The notes under the pieces are model-generated. The model made no database searches, was not told where the DNA came from, and worked only from the letters and a program-made list of their open reading frames with translations. A stretch of 37,757 nucleotides of DNA from assembly GCA_035569435.1 (NCBI GenBank), contig DATMNB010000269.1, positions 1 to 37,757 of the forward strand. Direction: 5' to 3'. Positions 36,340 through 37,757 of the stretch are shown piece after piece. Numbering within the stretch: the first letter of the stretch is position 1; each line of letters starts with the position of its first letter. The DNA is from DASRDS01 sp035569435 (GTDB lineage: Bacteria > Gemmatimonadota > Gemmatimonadetes > Gemmatimonadales > Gemmatimonadaceae). Position numbers and translations under genes: made by a program.

Positions 36340-37757
36340 TCACGGAGCGGTTTGTGTTGCCCGCTGGGGTCGATGTGCGGCCGGTGGATGCGTTGGCCGC
36401 TGACATTCGGGCGCGGTTCACGCATCGGCCGGGGGATTACGTCATCTCGCGCAGTGCCGGGCGTGCGGGGACGCACGTGGTGGATGTGTCGTCGGCTGGA
36501 CTCCTGGAGCGGTTTCGGGCGGGGACGACGATCAGTGACGCGGTCATTGCGTTCAGTCGGGAGGTGGACGCGGACCCGGAACAGGTGCTCACCGATGCAT
36601 GGCCCGTGCTCAGGAAACTCATCGATGCCAGGCTGCTGGTGCCGGAGCATGCCGTGGAGATCGGGCCGACGCTCTCGGTGGGGGAGCGCATCGGCGAGTG
36701 GACGGCCGTGCACTGCGTCTACATGCTGGAAGACACCGAGCTGTGGCAGGTCAGGGATGCGGTGGGTCGGATGCACGCGCTCAAGTTGGCCCGCAATCCG
36801 ATTGTCGCGGGGCGGTTCGCTCGGGAGAGTGAGATCGTGGCGTTGTTGGGGGGGAGTGTGGGGCCGCGGCTATCGGGGCGGGGGACGTATGGCGACGCGG
36901 CGTATCTCGTCCTCGAGTGGTGCGCGGGGGTTGGGGTGGAGAGTGCCGCCGCGGAGTATCGGGCTTGGCCTGGCGAGGAGGGGCGGCGGGCGTTGCTGCG
37001 GCTGGCCCTGGGGGTCGTCGAGGCGTACGTGTCGCTGCACGCGGCTGGGGTGCTGCATTCCGATGTGCATCCGGGGAACCTGCTTGTCGACCGGGACGGG
37101 CGGGTGACGATTCTCGATTTTGCGTTTGCTCGGCGGGTGGTGGGCGACGAGGGCGTGTCGCGGGGTGGGGTGCCGTTCTACTATGAGCCGGAGTTGGCGG
37201 TAGCGGTCCGCGCCGGGGCGGCGCCTCCACCATCGAGCGCGCTCGGCGAACAGTTTGCGATCGCGGCGGTCGTGTACCGGTTGCTCACGGGGGAGCATTA
37301 TCGGGAGTTTCCGCTCGATCGGGGGGCGTTCTGGCAGGCGATCGCCGAGGAGCCGCCGCGGGCGTTTCTCGAGGCGTGGCCGGCGGTCGAGGCGGTGGTG
37401 ACGCGGGCGTTGCAAAAGACGCCGGAGGATCGGTATCCGAGCGTCGCGGCGTTTGGGACGGCGTTGTGTGGCGCCGGTGAAAGTGCCTCTCGGCCGACCC
37501 GGGAGATGCCGTCGCTCGGCGAAGAAACCAGAGGGTTTCTCGATGGCGTGCTCCGGCGAGTCGCACAGCAAGCCGTAGGCGAGCCAGCTATGGGCGAGCC
37601 AGCGATGGCCGGGCCGGCGATGGCGTCTGTCATGTATGGCACCGCGGGCGTGGCGTATATGCTGTATCGCGTGGCGCTCGGGCGGAGTGATCCGGCTTTG
37701 TTGGCGCTGGCGGACCTGTGGGCCGAGCGGGCGCGTATCGAGGCGGCGGAGCCGGAG
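36336..37757 (+). CDS. Kinase-LanC-type lanthipeptide synthetase-like protein (3' end outside window)
   Basis: The frame is open from GTG 36336 to the window edge (474 codons). Residues 1-105 look like a PqqD/RRE-like winged helix (DVSSAGLLERFRAGTTISDAV...LRKLIDARLLV). Residues about 110-400 are a Ser/Thr-kinase-like domain: Lys150 in HALKLAR, a Glu in ARESEIVALL (164/166), the catalytic loop LHSDVHPGNLL (Asp243, Asn248) and ILDFAFAR (Asp261). Residues about 401-430 are a linker with EPAM-like repeats. From about 432, SVMYGTAGVAYMLYRVALG and LLALADLWAERA match the start of a LanC-like cyclase. The usual N-terminal lyase domain of class III/IV enzymes is absent; the coupled HopA1-like protein may supply that step. 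The four-base GTGA overlap indicates translational coupling. Confidence 0.8.
   Translation, partial: MITERFVLPAGVDVRPVDALAADIRARFTHRPGDYVISRSAGRAGTHVVDVSSAGLLERFRAGTTISDAVIAFSREVDADPEQVLTDAWPVLRKLIDARLLVPEHAVEIGPTLSVGERIGEWTAVHCVYMLEDTELWQVRDAVGRMHALKLARNPIVAGRFARESEIVALLGGSVGPRLSGRGTYGDAAYLVLEWCAGVGVESAAAEYRAWPGEEGRRALLRLALGVVEAYVSLHAAGVLHSDVHPGNLLVDRDGRVTILDFAFARRVVGDEGVSRGGVPFYYEPELAVAVRAGAAPPPSSALGEQFAIAAVVYRLLTGEHYREFPLDRGAFWQAIAEEPPRAFLEAWPAVEAVVTRALQKTPEDRYPSVAAFGTALCGAGESASRPTREMPSLGEETRGFLDGVLRRVAQQAVGEPAMGEPAMAGPAMASVMYGTAGVAYMLYRVALGRSDPALLALADLWAERARIEAAEPE

Overview
This is a GC-rich (roughly two-thirds G+C) chromosomal stretch from a Gram-negative, probably aerobic bacterium. 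An Omp85-type outer-membrane barrel, a TonB-domain protein, lipoprotein and Tat signals, ECF sigma/anti-sigma pairs and a phenylacetate-catabolism gene fit Gemmatimonadota best; that assignment is inferred from gene content and style only. The window is dense: genes in operons overlap by 1-4 bases, and several convergent pairs share stop-codon bases. I saw no rRNA, tRNA, CRISPR array, insertion sequence or phage gene.

Layout. (1) 2-6313: the end of a phenylacetyl-CoA epoxidase gene (paaD), then a translationally coupled run of a fused 2-oxoacid dehydrogenase E1, a crotonase and a PLP aminotransferase, then a Tat-exported lipoprotein amidase. (2) 6388-12107: a small ORF, an MFS exporter, an ECF sigma with a small zinc anti-sigma, a pentapeptide-repeat protein, an unknown secreted protein, a TonB-domain protein and a flavin reductase. 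(3) 12111-17494: a metal-linked block in which MgtC, an NRAMP-like transporter with altered metal-site motifs and a 62-residue membrane protein lie between two paralogous proteins, each carrying two cupredoxin-like domains. A near-consensus promoter and a 12-bp-arm inverted repeat lie upstream of mgtC. (4) 17513-23276: release factor 3 and a MarR-GNAT fusion regulator share a divergent promoter region holding a 31-bp palindrome; then a VOC protein, a CocE/S15 hydrolase and a small monooxygenase. (5) 23291-33936: an Omp85 barrel with a kinase-like N-terminal domain, a GNAT/RBBP9 hydrolase fusion, two small DUF proteins, glutamine synthetase, a PP2C phosphatase, an M13 metallopeptidase, a Uma2 nuclease-like protein and a phosphoesterase-cupredoxin fusion. 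(6) 34008-37757: an ECF sigma and membrane anti-sigma run directly into a HopA1-like protein and a kinase/LanC-like protein that is cut by the window edge.

Two points stand out. The right end looks like part of a lanthipeptide-type RiPP pathway: a HopA1-like lyase candidate is coupled to a kinase-LanC fusion with an apparent PqqD/RRE-like N-terminus, behind an ECF switch. Across the window, many first-in-unit genes carry a TANNNT hexamer ending 5-9 bases before the start codon, with no Shine-Dalgarno sequence, which points to widespread leaderless transcription.
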